Below are positions 6,678-15,099 of a DNA stretch of 31,062 nucleotides, in pieces (position 1 is the first letter of the stretch; each line of letters opens with the position of its first letter). The position numbers were made by a program, and so were the translations under genes. The DNA lies in IMG/VR virus record IMGVR_UViG_3300048930_001387, positions 1 through 31,062 of that record, one strand, 5' to 3'. The notes under the pieces are model-generated. The model ran no database searches. It was not told the DNA's origin and worked only from the letters and a program-made list of their open reading frames with translations. The stretch is from a virus.

Positions 6678-8015
6678 ATGAGCACGATCATCACCGGCCC
6701 CGGCATTGAGCAGTCCTCAAGCGAGAAGCGGAACATCGAGGATCCGAACAAGCCGCTCAACATGAGCCAGCTCGCCGAGCTGTTCAACGGCGGGCCCGGC
6801 CGGCGCAACGTCACGCCGCGGCGTTCGATGCGGATCGCAGCGGTATGGGCGTGCGTGGGAATCCTCGCCGAGACCATCGCCCGCATCCCGTTCCACCTGT
6901 ACAAGGCGAGAGAGGGCGGCCGTGATCGCGTGCGGGATCACCCGGTCTCACAGCTCCTCTCGGTGCGACCGAATCCCGAGAACAGTCCGTACACGCTCAA
7001 GACGTCGCTGGTTGCGAACCGTGCACTCTGGGGCCGCGGGCACGCGGAGATCGTCCGCAATGCGCGAGGCCTCGTGCAGGAGATCATCCCCATCGAGACC
7101 GAGCGGGTTCGCATTGGGCGCAGCAACGGCCAGCGGGTCTACGAGGTGCGCCGCGGGGCGGACGTCGTCGTGCTCCTGCCGCGAGACATCGTGCACGTGC
7201 CGGGACTGTCCTTCGACGGCCTCGAGGATCTCTCGGTCATTGGTCACATGCGGCGATCGCTCGGCGGTGCAGAGGCGATCGAGGAGGCAGGCTCTAGGGT
7301 CATGGAGAACGGGATGAAGCCCAGCGGTGCGCTGAAGCATCCGGGCAAGCTCGGGGATCAGGCGTTCGCGAGGTTGCAGGCAAGCTTTGCGTTGCAGTAC
7401 GGCGGCGCGGAGAATGTCGGAAAGACGATGATCTTTGAGGAGGGCATGGACTGGACCTCGTTCGGGTCGATGAACTTCGTCGACGCCCAGTTTATCCAGC
7501 AGCGAGAGTTCACGATTGAGGACATCGCTCGCATGTTCCGCGTGCCGCCGCACAAGATCGGGCACCTCGCGCGATCGACGAACAACAACATCGAGCAGCA
7601 GTCCCTGGACTTCCTCGGCGACACGCTCGACCCGTTGTTGATCGCGATCGAGGAGGAGCTCAACTGGAAGCTGCTGACCGAGGAGGAGCGTGCCGCCGGC
7701 ATCTACATCGAGGCCGCACGCCAGGCGGTCGTGCAGATGGATGCCAACGCTCGCGGCGCGCTGTACGAGCGGATGATCCGCGTCGGTGCGATGAACGCCG
7801 ACCAGGTCGCGGCGCGGGAGAACCTGCCGGCACTGCCTGACAAGCGCGGCGAGGTGTACACCCAGGCGTCGAGCCAGCAGCCCATGCCGACTCCGGGGCA
7901 AGCGGACGAGCTGGTGATCGCTCGCATCAAGAGTGGGGCGAAGTCGCCGGTGAACCCGTCGCCGGATCCTGCGAGCCCCTCGAATCAGGACCCCGCGAAC
8001 GACGCCAAGGCCTGA
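6678..8015 (+). CDS. Portal protein, HK97 family
   Basis: The 445-residue protein forms the dodecameric portal ring at one capsid vertex through which DNA passes. Family signatures are the N-terminal AAVWACVGILAETIARIPFH segment (about residues 54-73), the MKPSGALKHPGKL region, and the clip/wing boxes with FTIEDIARMFRVPPHKIG and NNNIEQQSLDF (about residues 278-317). The last 70 residues are Pro-rich and likely disordered. It lies between the large terminase and the prohead protease, the standard order. No ribosome site is seen before the ATG; the TAGGGT box six bases upstream suggests leaderless initiation. Confidence 0.95.
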   Translation: MSTIITGPGIEQSSSEKRNIEDPNKPLNMSQLAELFNGGPGRRNVTPRRSMRIAAVWACVGILAETIARIPFHLYKAREGGRDRVRDHPVSQLLSVRPNPENSPYTLKTSLVANRALWGRGHAEIVRNARGLVQEIIPIETERVRIGRSNGQRVYEVRRGADVVVLLPRDIVHVPGLSFDGLEDLSVIGHMRRSLGGAEAIEEAGSRVMENGMKPSGALKHPGKLGDQAFARLQASFALQYGGAENVGKTMIFEEGMDWTSFGSMNFVDAQFIQQREFTIEDIARMFRVPPHKIGHLARSTNNNIEQQSLDFLGDTLDPLLIAIEEELNWKLLTEEERAAGIYIEAARQAVVQMDANARGALYERMIRVGAMNADQVAARENLPALPDKRGEVYTQASSQQPMPTPGQADELVIARIKSGAKSPVNPSPDPASPSNQDPANDAKA

Positions 8016-8039
8016 GTCGCCGCGCCATCTCGAACCGTC

Positions 8040-8045
8040 TAGTCT
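8040..8045 (+). promoter_or_regulatory. Promoter-like TAGTCT box upstream of the prohead protease
   Basis: This box is the core of ACCGTCTAGTCTCGCGC (8034-8050), a 17-mer found unchanged before the tail-hub gene (20620-20636). A transcript starting about seven bases downstream would have a leader of about 30 nt with the ribosome site AAGGAGG before the ATG at 8084. Confidence 0.5.
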
Positions 8046-8083
8046 CGCGCGACGCGGACTGGACCACCGCAAGGAGGCGCAGC

Positions 8084-8743
8084 ATGGCGACGACAACCGA
8101 AAAGCTCCTTGAGTCTCGTATGGTGAAGGGCATCGAGATCCGCGAGGCAAAGCCTGGCAGTGGCTCTGTCGGCACGATCGTCGGGTACGCCGCGACGTTC
8201 AACGAGCTCTCCCTCGACCTCGGGTTCCGCGAGAAGATCGCGCCCGGCGCCTTCAAGGCATCGCTCGCTCGCGGAGACGACGTCCGCGCGCTGATTGACC
8301 ACAACCCCGAGCGGATCATCGGGAGGCGGAGCTCGAGTACGCTCCGCGTCACCGAGGACGAGAAGGGGCTGTGGGTCGAGATCGATCTCCCCGACACCCA
8401 GGCCGGCCGCGACATCCTCGCCTCGATCAAGCGCGGCGACGTCACTGGACAGTCGTTCAGCTTCTACACCATCGCCGATGACTGGAAGCGGGATCCGGCG
8501 ACGGGTCTTTGGGAACGGACTCTTCTCGCGGTCGACGCCGTCGACGTCGGGCCCGTCACGTTCCCCGCGTACCCGACGACGTCCATCGCCGCGAGGTCGC
8601 TGACCGAGGTCTTCAAGCGAGCCACCCACACCACCGCTCCCGCCGGGCCGATGAGCACGGAGGCGAAGGCCCGGCGGGACGCGTTGATCGGTCGTCAGAA
8701 GGCGTTGCGTTACGCGGTGGACCGGGACCGCAACACGATCTAG
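8084..8743 (+). CDS. Prohead (capsid maturation) protease, HK97/U35 family
   Basis: The 219-residue serine protease trims the capsid protein scaffold domain during head maturation. Signatures are the GTIVGYAATFNELS opening strand, His70 in LIDHNPERIIGR (catalytic), and the nucleophile region GDVTGQSFSF (Ser near residue 125), then VDVGPVTFPAYP. Length is typical. A strong ribosome site (AAGGAGG) precedes the ATG at 8084, and a TAGTCT box lies about 40 bases upstream. The capsid gene follows after 46 bases, which contain another TAGTCT box, so the capsid gene can be expressed from its own start. Confidence 0.95.
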   Translation: MATTTEKLLESRMVKGIEIREAKPGSGSVGTIVGYAATFNELSLDLGFREKIAPGAFKASLARGDDVRALIDHNPERIIGRRSSSTLRVTEDEKGLWVEIDLPDTQAGRDILASIKRGDVTGQSFSFYTIADDWKRDPATGLWERTLLAVDAVDVGPVTFPAYPTTSIAARSLTEVFKRATHTTAPAGPMSTEAKARRDALIGRQKALRYAVDRDRNTI

Positions 8744-8746
8744 TCT
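8741..8746 (+). promoter_or_regulatory. Promoter-like TAGTCT box upstream of the major capsid gene
   Basis: TCTAGTCTCGGCGC (8739-8752) is a near copy of the late-gene box; its TAG is the protease stop. A start about seven bases on would leave a 37-nt leader before the capsid ATG at 8790. Confidence 0.5.
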
Positions 8747-8789
8747 CGGCGCAGCAGGCGGATCGTCCAGCACGGACGCGGAGGCAACC

Positions 8790-10109
8790 ATGTCAAGGCT
8801 CGGAACTGTGTCGATTGATCTCGACAAGGTCGTTAGTGATCTGGAGTCTCAGCGTTCCAAGGCGGTCGACGCCGGAGACGCGATCACGGCGAAGGTGGTC
8901 TCGGAGGATCGAGACTTCACCAAGGAAGAGTCGGAGGCTCTTGCGGAGTCGCAGAAGACCGCCAAGAGCCTGGGCGAGCGCATCGACAAGATCAAGGCTC
9001 AGGTCAATGCTCGCAAGGGCATCGACGCGCCGGGCGAGTCCCGCACGCGCGAGGATCGCAAGCCTGGCGATCTCGCTCGAGACGCCGGTCTCAACGAGGC
9101 GGATGAGGCGACCAAGGCGGAGCGCAAGGCTTTCCGCAGCTACCTCCGTTACGGCTACGACGGCCTCAACCAGGAAGAGCGAGCGATCATGACTCGCCGT
9201 CGGGCACAGCTCGGCGAGGAAGAGCAGCGCGATCTGTCGGGCGTGACGGGGTCCGCTGGCGCCTTCACGGTGCCGCAGGGTTTCGTCGCCGAGCTTGAGA
9301 AGCAGATCAAGGACTACAGCGGCGTGATGGAATCGCCCACCCGCAAGCTGGTGACGGCGACCGGCAACGACCTGCCGTGGCCGACCGTCAACGACACGTC
9401 CAACACGGGCGAGCTCATTTCCGAGAACACCGCCGTGGCGGCCGCCGATCCCACCTTCGGCCAGGTGATCATCAAGGCGTACAAGTTCGGCTCGAAGCTC
9501 GTTCTGGTCCCGATCGAGCTGCTGCAGGACAGCGCCTTCAACATGGAAGCGGAGCTGGCGAGGCTGCTTGCCGAACGCCTCGGCCGCACCATCAACACGT
9601 ACACGACGACGGGCACTGGCACGAGCCAGCCCCAGGGCATCGTCACCGCGTCTGTCTTGGGCAAGACCGCCGCCGCGGCAGGCGCGATCACCTACGACGA
9701 GTTGGTCGACCTGCAGCACAGCGTTGATCCGGCATACCGCAGGATCTCGCCGGGCTGGATGTTCAACGACACGACCCTTGGCGCTCTCCGCAAGCTGAAG
9801 GACTCGGATGGTCGTCCGATCTGGCAGCCGGCGGCGGATGCGTCGATGGCCAATGGCGCGCCCGGCTTGTTGCTCAACGCTCCCTACCACATCAACCAGG
9901 ACATGGCCAACATCGCGACCGGCAACAAGTCTGTCATCTTCGGTTCGCTTCAGAAGTTCATTGTGCGTACCGCGCGCGATGTCACGATGGTGCGCCTCGT
10001 CGAGCGGTACGCCGAGAAGGGCCAGGTTGGCTTCTTCGCGTTCATGCGTGCCGACAGCCGCGCGGTCAACCCCGGCGGCGGAGCGATCAAGCACCTCATC
10101 CACCCGTAA
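8790..10109 (+). CDS. Major capsid protein, HK97 fold
   Basis: The 439-residue protein builds the icosahedral head. Residues 1 to about 145 are charged and helical (for example LAESQKTAKSLGERIDKIKA) and represent the delta domain that acts as internal scaffold and is removed by the neighbouring protease. The mature fold begins around GSAGAFTVPQGF, with DLPWPTVNDT in the N-arm/E-loop region and the conserved P-domain and A-domain boxes (FGSKLVLVPIELLQDSAF; RPIWQPAAD). The C-terminus VGFFAFMRADSRAVNPGGGAIKHL is typical. A promoter-like box precedes it and a hairpin terminator follows, consistent with separate, strong expression. Confidence 0.96.
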   Translation: MSRLGTVSIDLDKVVSDLESQRSKAVDAGDAITAKVVSEDRDFTKEESEALAESQKTAKSLGERIDKIKAQVNARKGIDAPGESRTREDRKPGDLARDAGLNEADEATKAERKAFRSYLRYGYDGLNQEERAIMTRRRAQLGEEEQRDLSGVTGSAGAFTVPQGFVAELEKQIKDYSGVMESPTRKLVTATGNDLPWPTVNDTSNTGELISENTAVAAADPTFGQVIIKAYKFGSKLVLVPIELLQDSAFNMEAELARLLAERLGRTINTYTTTGTGTSQPQGIVTASVLGKTAAAAGAITYDELVDLQHSVDPAYRRISPGWMFNDTTLGALRKLKDSDGRPIWQPAADASMANGAPGLLLNAPYHINQDMANIATGNKSVIFGSLQKFIVRTARDVTMVRLVERYAEKGQVGFFAFMRADSRAVNPGGGAIKHLIHP

Positions 10110-10147
10110 GCGGTCTGGATCAGCAACGAAGTATCGCGGTTGAGCTC

Positions 10148-10180
10148 GGCTCGCGCGTTCGACAGGACGCGCGAGCCTTT
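10148..10180 (+). terminator. Hairpin terminator after the major capsid gene
   Basis: GGCTCGCGCG (10148-10157) and CGCGCGAGCC (10168-10177) form a perfect 10-bp stem, extendable by three more pairs including one G-T wobble around a GACA loop. TTT follows. A second small stem (CGGCC/GGCCG, 10181-10195) lies just after it. Confidence 0.7.
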
Positions 10181-10210
10181 CGGCCAAAGAGGCCGGGAAA
10201 GGTTGATCCC

Positions 10211-10588
10211 ATGCGGCTTCGTTCCAAGGTCTCAATGGCTGGCCCGAACTTCTCGGTGAACCACGGCCAGGAGTTCGAGTTCGAGAACCCCGAGCAGATC
10301 GAACGCTGGCTCAAGGCCGGGTACGTCGAGGTCGTTGAGATCCCCGGCGGCGGCCGCCGCCTCGAGAACGCTGGCGCTCGCACCGCTCGCACCGACGCGC
10401 CTGCTGATCCGAAGCCGGCGACGGGCACGACGGAGCAGGCCTCGACGGATGAAGGCACGCCCACGACCGAAGGCGCCAAGCCCGCGGTCGACAGCGGCTC
10501 GCCCAAGGACGAGAGCCCCAAGACCAAGCCGGCGTCCAAGCCGGCGTCCAAGCCGTCGACCAAGCCATCAGGCAAGTCCAAGAAGTGA
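10211..10588 (+). CDS. Small head-region protein with a Lys/Pro-rich tail, function unknown
   Basis: The 125-residue product has a compact N-terminal part (residues 1-50, with NHGQEFEFENPEQIERWLKAGYVEVVE, here quoted only as the region around residues 17-43) and a long Ala, Thr, Pro and Lys tail ending in repeats of KPAS. Short proteins of this composition often sit between the capsid and connector genes of HK97-type phages, sometimes as decoration or head-completion proteins. The role here is unknown. The ATG at 10211 has a GAAAGG ribosome site. Terminator-like hairpins flank the gene. Confidence 0.65.
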   Translation: MRLRSKVSMAGPNFSVNHGQEFEFENPEQIERWLKAGYVEVVEIPGGGRRLENAGARTARTDAPADPKPATGTTEQASTDEGTPTTEGAKPAVDSGSPKDESPKTKPASKPASKPSTKPSGKSKK

Positions 10589-10595
10589 TCGCACA

Positions 10596-10618
10596 CGCGC
10601 CGGCGTGTTGCCGGCGCG
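10596..10618 (+). terminator. GC-rich hairpin after the small head-region gene, possible terminator
   Basis: CGCGCCGGC and GCCGGCGCG form a perfect 9-bp stem with the loop GTGTT, beginning 8 bases after the stop. No T-run follows, so termination is uncertain. Confidence 0.4.
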
Positions 10619-10718
10619 CCCGGCGGCGGGCAAACGAATCGGATCCCGCTTGCCTGCTTGCGGGTGAAGGTTGGTCCAGGAACTCCCGCCGCCGGGCTCT
10701 GATCGATCGAGGTGCACC

Positions 10719-11300
10719 GTGCGATACGAGATCATCACGCAGCCAACGCAGACGCCGGTGAGCCTCGACGAGGCAAAGGCGCACCTCCGCGTTGATCATC
10801 CCGACGACGACGCCGCGATCATCAACATGATCAAGTCGGCGACGTCGATGGCCGAGGAGTTCCTGCGGCGCGCACTGTGCACCCAAACCATCAAGCTCGC
10901 GATGCCGACCTTTCCTTCGGGTTCGATCGTCCTTCCGCGGCCGCCCATCCAGTCGATCGTCGCGGTCAGCTACTACACCGAGGACGACCTGTTGGCGTCC
11001 ATCCTGAACTTGCCTCCCGCCGCGATCTACACGCTCGACGAGTACGAGTATGCGGCCGTGCTTCTCCCGGGCAAGTCGTGGCCGGCAACCGCGACGCATC
11101 GCACCGCAGCGTTTGTCGAGTACATCGCCGGCTACGCATCGCCGGCCCTTGTCCCTGAGCCGATTCGGCAAGCGATCCTCATGACCGTTGGTCACTTCTT
11201 CGCCAACCGCGAGGACGTCATCACCGGCACGATCGCCGCCGCACTTCCCAGGAGCGCCGAGTCGCTCCTGTGGCCGTTCCGTCATTTCGCCATCGTTTGA
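10719..11300 (+). CDS. Head-tail connector protein, gp6-like
   Basis: From the GTG at 10719 the product has 193 residues. It begins with the family hallmark ITQPTQTPVSLDEAKAHLRV, followed by DDDAAIINMIKSATSMAEEFL, and a final helical segment with PEPIRQAILMTVGHFFANRE. These match the HK97 gp6 / phage connector family that docks under the portal. A longer frame opens at 10671, but its first 16 residues lack family character, and GAGG at 10709-10712 suits the GTG. A serine-hydrolase-like gene follows, with the overlap region carrying its ribosome site. Confidence 0.9.
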   Translation: MRYEIITQPTQTPVSLDEAKAHLRVDHPDDDAAIINMIKSATSMAEEFLRRALCTQTIKLAMPTFPSGSIVLPRPPIQSIVAVSYYTEDDLLASILNLPPAAIYTLDEYEYAAVLLPGKSWPATATHRTAAFVEYIAGYASPALVPEPIRQAILMTVGHFFANREDVITGTIAAALPRSAESLLWPFRHFAIV

Positions 11301-11314
11301 GCCATGGAGGCTTC

Positions 11315-12847
11315 ATGACCGCCAACGCCGCCGCCGTCCACTTCGCCTCCCGTCACATCCCGATCTGGCAGAGGTATACCGGTGACGTCATCGGCCGCGT
11401 TGTGCGCGTCGGCCTGGGCGACAGCAATCAGATCCACAGCGGCCACGGGTACGACTACGGCGAGCAGCAGGGGCTCATCAATGAAGGTGTGCCTCTCTTC
11501 TCGACCCATCTCGACTCGATCGCGAACAACGGCGGAGCTGGTTCGGGCACCGGGCTCGACACCATCTTCTCGGCAACTGCGAGCGACTCCTATGCCCTCG
11601 CGCCAGCGGCGGTACAGCCCTACCTGGTCAACCCAGCGGGATTCCTCAAGTACCCGATGTTGTGGAACGCTGATCAGAACAACTCCTCAGCGAAGGGCCT
11701 CGGGTGCTCCCAGTTGCCTGGTGAAGAGGCGCTCAACGGTCACATCTGGTACGTCCAGGATCCCGGGATGGGCGCGAGCTGGGAGTTCAAGTTCCGTCGC
11801 AACTCCTCGCCGTACACCACGTACGGGGCGAAGGCTCTCGTTCAGAACGCTGGCGCAACAAGCGTGCAGAGAGCAACGCTCGAGCTCGCCGCCGACGGCG
11901 CTCGCAGCGGTCTCGCTCTCGGACTGCTGGCCTACACGTTGAGCAGCTCCGCGCCCAAGGGCCCAATGGCGAAGCTCTTCATGGCCGTCGAGCGTGCCTC
12001 CCAGCTCTCCGGATTCATGTATGACACGCTGATCTTCTACGGCGGCAACGGCCTTCGGCAGTACTACAACGCCCTGGTCAACCTCGGCGAGCTCTATCTC
12101 ACGGCGTACTTCGGTGCGCTGCGCCACCTTGGCGGCTCGGACCCGGTCCTTGAGTTCAACCTTCGCTCCGGTCTCAACGACCGCAACGACACCAACGCCG
12201 CGATCGGATCTACCGCGCTGAGCAACACCCAGGGTGGCTACGAAGCCAACCTCCGAGCGTTGATGGAGCTGCTGCGCACGCGCGCGATCCAGGGAGGGTG
12301 GGCCAAGGACCAGATCTACTTCCGCCTTCGGCCATCGCACGTGGCCGACGCCACCGACGCAACCCAGGCTGGGTTCCGCCTGGCCGCACTCAATGTCGCT
12401 CGGGACAGCGAACGCACGATCTTCATCAACGACGCGACGCTCTTGCCGTATGGCGAGATCTCCGCGTACTACCAGTCGGGAGGCGCCGACGCCAACCACC
12501 TCCTGCAGGCCGGCCATCTCCTCGAGGCGACGGAGGCGCACGAGTCGTTCATGCGTGCGGCGAACAACGCGGCGATGGAACTTGAGGACGAGTTCGCGGG
12601 CGCGATCCCTGGCATCGACTCGCCGCCGGCACAGTGGGAAGCAGTCGAGCCCGACGACCACTACGACATCGTCGCGACGCGGTGCCTCTGGATCGGCCAG
12701 GCCGGCGACGTCGTCGTCCTCCCCGTCGGCGAGAACGCAACGGCAGTGAAGTTCGAGAGCTGCCCCGCCGGCATGCTGCTCCCTGGCCGGTTCCGTCGCA
12801 TCCTCGAAACCGACACGACCGCGACGGCGATCCTGGCGGGGAGGTAG
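11315..12847 (+). CDS. Virion protein joining an SGNH-hydrolase-like region to a head-spike-base-like C-terminus
   Basis: From the ATG at 11315 (ribosome site GGAGG at 11306-11310) the protein has 510 residues. Near the N-terminus VVRVGLGDSNQ supplies a GDS block I with nucleophile Ser37. GGN at 243-245 could be the block III Asn. DANH (Asp392, His395) matches the terminal DxxH of SGNH/GDSL esterases. The last 60 residues (GQAGDVVVLPVGENAT ... PAGMLLPGRF ... TDTTATAI) resemble the small beta domain of gene-transfer-agent head-spike-base proteins (RCAP_rcc01079 type). The gene lies inside the connector block, not in the tail-tip block. An envelope- or capsule-polysaccharide deacetylase on the virion is a reasonable inference; substrate and location are unproven. 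The spacing of block III is unusual. Confidence 0.7.
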   Translation: MTANAAAVHFASRHIPIWQRYTGDVIGRVVRVGLGDSNQIHSGHGYDYGEQQGLINEGVPLFSTHLDSIANNGGAGSGTGLDTIFSATASDSYALAPAAVQPYLVNPAGFLKYPMLWNADQNNSSAKGLGCSQLPGEEALNGHIWYVQDPGMGASWEFKFRRNSSPYTTYGAKALVQNAGATSVQRATLELAADGARSGLALGLLAYTLSSSAPKGPMAKLFMAVERASQLSGFMYDTLIFYGGNGLRQYYNALVNLGELYLTAYFGALRHLGGSDPVLEFNLRSGLNDRNDTNAAIGSTALSNTQGGYEANLRALMELLRTRAIQGGWAKDQIYFRLRPSHVADATDATQAGFRLAALNVARDSERTIFINDATLLPYGEISAYYQSGGADANHLLQAGHLLEATEAHESFMRAANNAAMELEDEFAGAIPGIDSPPAQWEAVEPDDHYDIVATRCLWIGQAGDVVVLPVGENATAVKFESCPAGMLLPGRFRRILETDTTATAILAGR

Positions 12848-12850
12848 CCC

Positions 12851-13189
12851 ATGGCCCTGCGCGCTGGCGAGCTGGACATGCCGATCACGATCGAGCACAA
12901 GGGCATCGCCCGGGACTCGTTCGGCGCACAGATCGAGACCTGGGGTCCGTGGGCTAAGTGCTTCGCGAAGTTCGAGCCGCTGAGCGGCGGCGAGTCGATC
13001 GAGGGAAGCCAACGCACGTCGGCGCAGACGGCGCGCTTCACGATTCGCTTCCGCCGCGGCGTCACGCCCGAGATGCGGATCCAGCACGACGGCCGGCGAT
13101 GGGACATCGTCGACGTCGCCTCGCCCGACCGCCGCGTCTCTCTCTTGATCACCGCCGTTTGCCGCGAGGTTGGTTCCGGCCGGAAGTAG
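12851..13189 (+). CDS. Head-tail joining (head closure) protein
   Basis: The 112-residue protein begins ALRAGELDMPITIEHKGI, matching the MxAGxLRxRVxIQ opening of the SPP1 gp16 / HK97 gp7 joining family, and carries the typical QTARFTIRFRRGVTPEMRI strand pair and DGRRWDIVDVASPDRR. It would plug the connector below the portal-bound ring. The ATG at 12851 has GGAGG in front. It lies 3 bases after the preceding gene and 9 before the next, within one operon. Confidence 0.88.
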   Translation: MALRAGELDMPITIEHKGIARDSFGAQIETWGPWAKCFAKFEPLSGGESIEGSQRTSAQTARFTIRFRRGVTPEMRIQHDGRRWDIVDVASPDRRVSLLITAVCREVGSGRK

Positions 13190-13198
13190 GAGCGAGCG

Positions 13199-13768
13199 AT
13201 GCGGGTGAACAAGGAGGTCCAGGTCATCGGCATGGACGAGGTACGAGCCGCGCTCAAACGCCTGCCAATGTCGATTCAGGTCTCCATCACCCGCTCTGCG
13301 CTTCGGGCCGGCGCCAAGGTCATGGCCACGAAGATCGCGTCGAAGACGCCGACCCGGAAGGGACAGGTTCTTCGCAAATCGATCATCGCTCAAACGCGCG
13401 TCATCAAGGGGAAGTCGCGAGATTTCCCCGAGTCGTATCGCGGCGAGGTCCTGGTCAAGAAGCGGCCTGGAAACAACCCCCGGAAGTACGCGCACCTGGT
13501 TGAATTCGGCACAAAGCCGCACGCGGTTGGAAAGCCAAAGAAGAAGAAGGCGAAGGCGAAGAAGGCCATGGGTGTCACGGTGAGGGCGATCGTGCCGACG
13601 CGCGGTCCCGGCATGCACCCGGGCGCGAAGCCCCACCGCATGTTCCAGGAGGGGTTTGACGAGGCGAAGCAGGCTGCTCTCGCCGCGGCTCTCGACGTCA
13701 TCAAGAAGCGGGTGCCCGCGGCGGTGCGCAAGGCACGCGGCGAAGTCAACGGGAAGGGCAAGTCATGA
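13199..13768 (+). CDS. HK97 gp10-like tail-completion protein
   Basis: The 189-residue protein shows the family pattern: an opening VIGMDEVRAALKRLPMS helix, LRAGAKVMATKIASKTPTRKG, a YAHLVEFGTKPH box near residues 98-109, and HPGAKPHRMFQEGFDE near 140-155. Members help attach the tail to the head. A Lys-rich insert (residues 112-125) lies between the two halves. The ribosome site AGGAGCG precedes the ATG, and the stop overlaps the next start (ATGA at 13765), showing coupled translation. Confidence 0.9.
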   Translation: MRVNKEVQVIGMDEVRAALKRLPMSIQVSITRSALRAGAKVMATKIASKTPTRKGQVLRKSIIAQTRVIKGKSRDFPESYRGEVLVKKRPGNNPRKYAHLVEFGTKPHAVGKPKKKKAKAKKAMGVTVRAIVPTRGPGMHPGAKPHRMFQEGFDEAKQAALAAALDVIKKRVPAAVRKARGEVNGKGKS

Positions 13769-14169
13769 AGATCGATGAAGCTCTCACCGCGTACTTGCAG
13801 ACGCTGCTCAAGAAGTGGGTGGACGACCGCGTCTACCCCGCCGAGCTCCCGCAAGGCGTGGAGTATCCGGCCGTGGTGTATCGCCAGCTCGACGACGAGG
13901 AAGAGATCAGCCAGGACGGGCCGTCGACGAAGCACCCCACGTACCAGTTCGAGTGCTACGCCAAGACGCTCGCCGCGGCGAAATCCGTGGCCGACGATCT
14001 CCGACTTGCTTTGAGCGGGTACAAGGGGAGAATGCCCGACGACCCAGGTGGCGTGCTGGTTGACGCGGCATTCTTTGTGAGCAGCAACACAAACTACTAC
14101 GACGAGGACGACGGGATCCGGGTGCATTGGGTAGCCGCTCAGTACGAGATCTGGTTCAACGAAGAGTGA
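13765..14169 (+). CDS. DUF3168-type tail terminator/completion protein
   Basis: The 134-residue product has the DUF3168 layout: an N-terminal helix (DEALTAYLQTLLKKWV), the VYPAELPQGVEYPAVVYRQL strand region and a C-terminal VHWVAAQYEIWFNEE strand. Proteins of this family (lambda gpU-like and HK97 gp11-like) cap the head-proximal end of the tail tube. The start overlaps the preceding stop by four bases. Order relative to gp10-like and tail-tube genes supports the call. Confidence 0.85.
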   Translation: MKIDEALTAYLQTLLKKWVDDRVYPAELPQGVEYPAVVYRQLDDEEEISQDGPSTKHPTYQFECYAKTLAAAKSVADDLRLALSGYKGRMPDDPGGVLVDAAFFVSSNTNYYDEDDGIRVHWVAAQYEIWFNEE

Positions 14170-14215
14170 TGGGCCGCCTGGACCGCGGCGCGAATGAGCA
14201 GGACAGGAGGTTGCG

Positions 14216-14650
14216 ATGGCGAAGACGAACGCGAAGACCGGTTTCGGCACGAAGATCTATCGCGGCGACGGCGCCACGCCCCAGGTGTTCGTCGCGATCG
14301 CCGAGATCGGCGATATCAGCGGGCCCGAGAAGCGCCTGCTGACCGAAGACGCAACGCACATGGAGAGCCCGCACGGCTATGTCGAGAAGATCCCGACGAT
14401 CCGTGAAGCCGGCGACGTGTCGTTCGACGCCCATCTGATCGAGGGCGATACCACGCATAGCCCGCTCTTCGAGGATCTCGACACGGGCACGGTTCGCGAC
14501 TTCCGCCTTGTCTTCCCTTCGGGCACGACCCGGATCTCGTTCACCGCGTTCGTCACGTCGATTGGACCGAGCTTCCCGGTGAAGGGCAAGATGGTCCGAT
14601 CGATCACCCTCTCCGTCACCGGCAAGCCTGTCGAAGAGCCCAATTCATGA
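14216..14650 (+). CDS. Major tail tube protein
   Basis: The 144-residue protein matches the tail-tube fold used by long noncontractile tails. It has a GFGTKIYRGDG start, AIAEIGDISGPEKRLLTEDATHMES, REAGDVSFDAHLIEGD, and a closing PVKGKMVRSITLSVTGKPVE. It would polymerise into hexameric rings around the tape measure. It has no C-terminal Ig-like add-on. AGGAGG precedes the ATG at 14216, and the stop overlaps the next gene start (ATGA at 14647). Confidence 0.9.
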   Translation: MAKTNAKTGFGTKIYRGDGATPQVFVAIAEIGDISGPEKRLLTEDATHMESPHGYVEKIPTIREAGDVSFDAHLIEGDTTHSPLFEDLDTGTVRDFRLVFPSGTTRISFTAFVTSIGPSFPVKGKMVRSITLSVTGKPVEEPNS

Positions 14651-15099
14651 CCAAGGCCAAACCCGCTATCGCCGTCGATGCCGCCCCCACCATCCCAACC
14701 GCCAAGTTCACGCTCGGCGGGAATGAGTACTCGATCGAGTTCAACCTCGATCACCTCCTCAAGATCGAGGAGGCGGCGAAGCTGCCCATCATGAAGCTCG
14801 CCGAGGAGCACCTCGACCAGCTCGCGGTGCGAGACGCGGAAGGGAACCCGGTCAAAGAGCCGACCGACGAGCAGAGCTCCGAACGCTTCAAGTCCGTGCC
14901 GGCGACTCGCATGCGCGCACTGGTTGCAGCGTGCATTCCGATGCCGGTAGAGACCGTGCCAATGGTCGGACTCGGCAACGCGTTCATCCGCCTCGCGACG
15001 ACGCTGAGTCAGGCGGTGAACCAGGTCATGGGAGCTGGCGACGAGGACGAAGACGAGGACGCGGTGCCTCAGCGCCCTACCGCAGCGTCCGGGAGCTGA
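14647..15099 (+). CDS. Tail assembly chaperone, gpG-like
   Basis: The 150-residue acidic protein carries a KFTLGGNEYSIEFNLDHLLKIEEA opening strand-helix (residues 19-42) common to tail assembly chaperones. It ends with an acidic DEDEDED segment. Such proteins bind the tape measure during tail assembly, and most siphoviruses make a longer form by -1 frameshifting into the next frame. Here the next frame continues in the -1 register past the stop at 15097. The ATG overlaps the tail-tube stop. Confidence 0.78.
   Translation: MTKAKPAIAVDAAPTIPTAKFTLGGNEYSIEFNLDHLLKIEEAAKLPIMKLAEEHLDQLAVRDAEGNPVKEPTDEQSSERFKSVPATRMRALVAACIPMPVETVPMVGLGNAFIRLATTLSQAVNQVMGAGDEDEDEDAVPQRPTAASGS

Noticed and set aside
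11687-13636. 649-codon open frame on the minus strand across the hydrolase and connector genes
   Set aside because: It lies opposite four well-supported genes, its composition is Arg/Ala/Leu shadow-like, and it has no recognisable domain.
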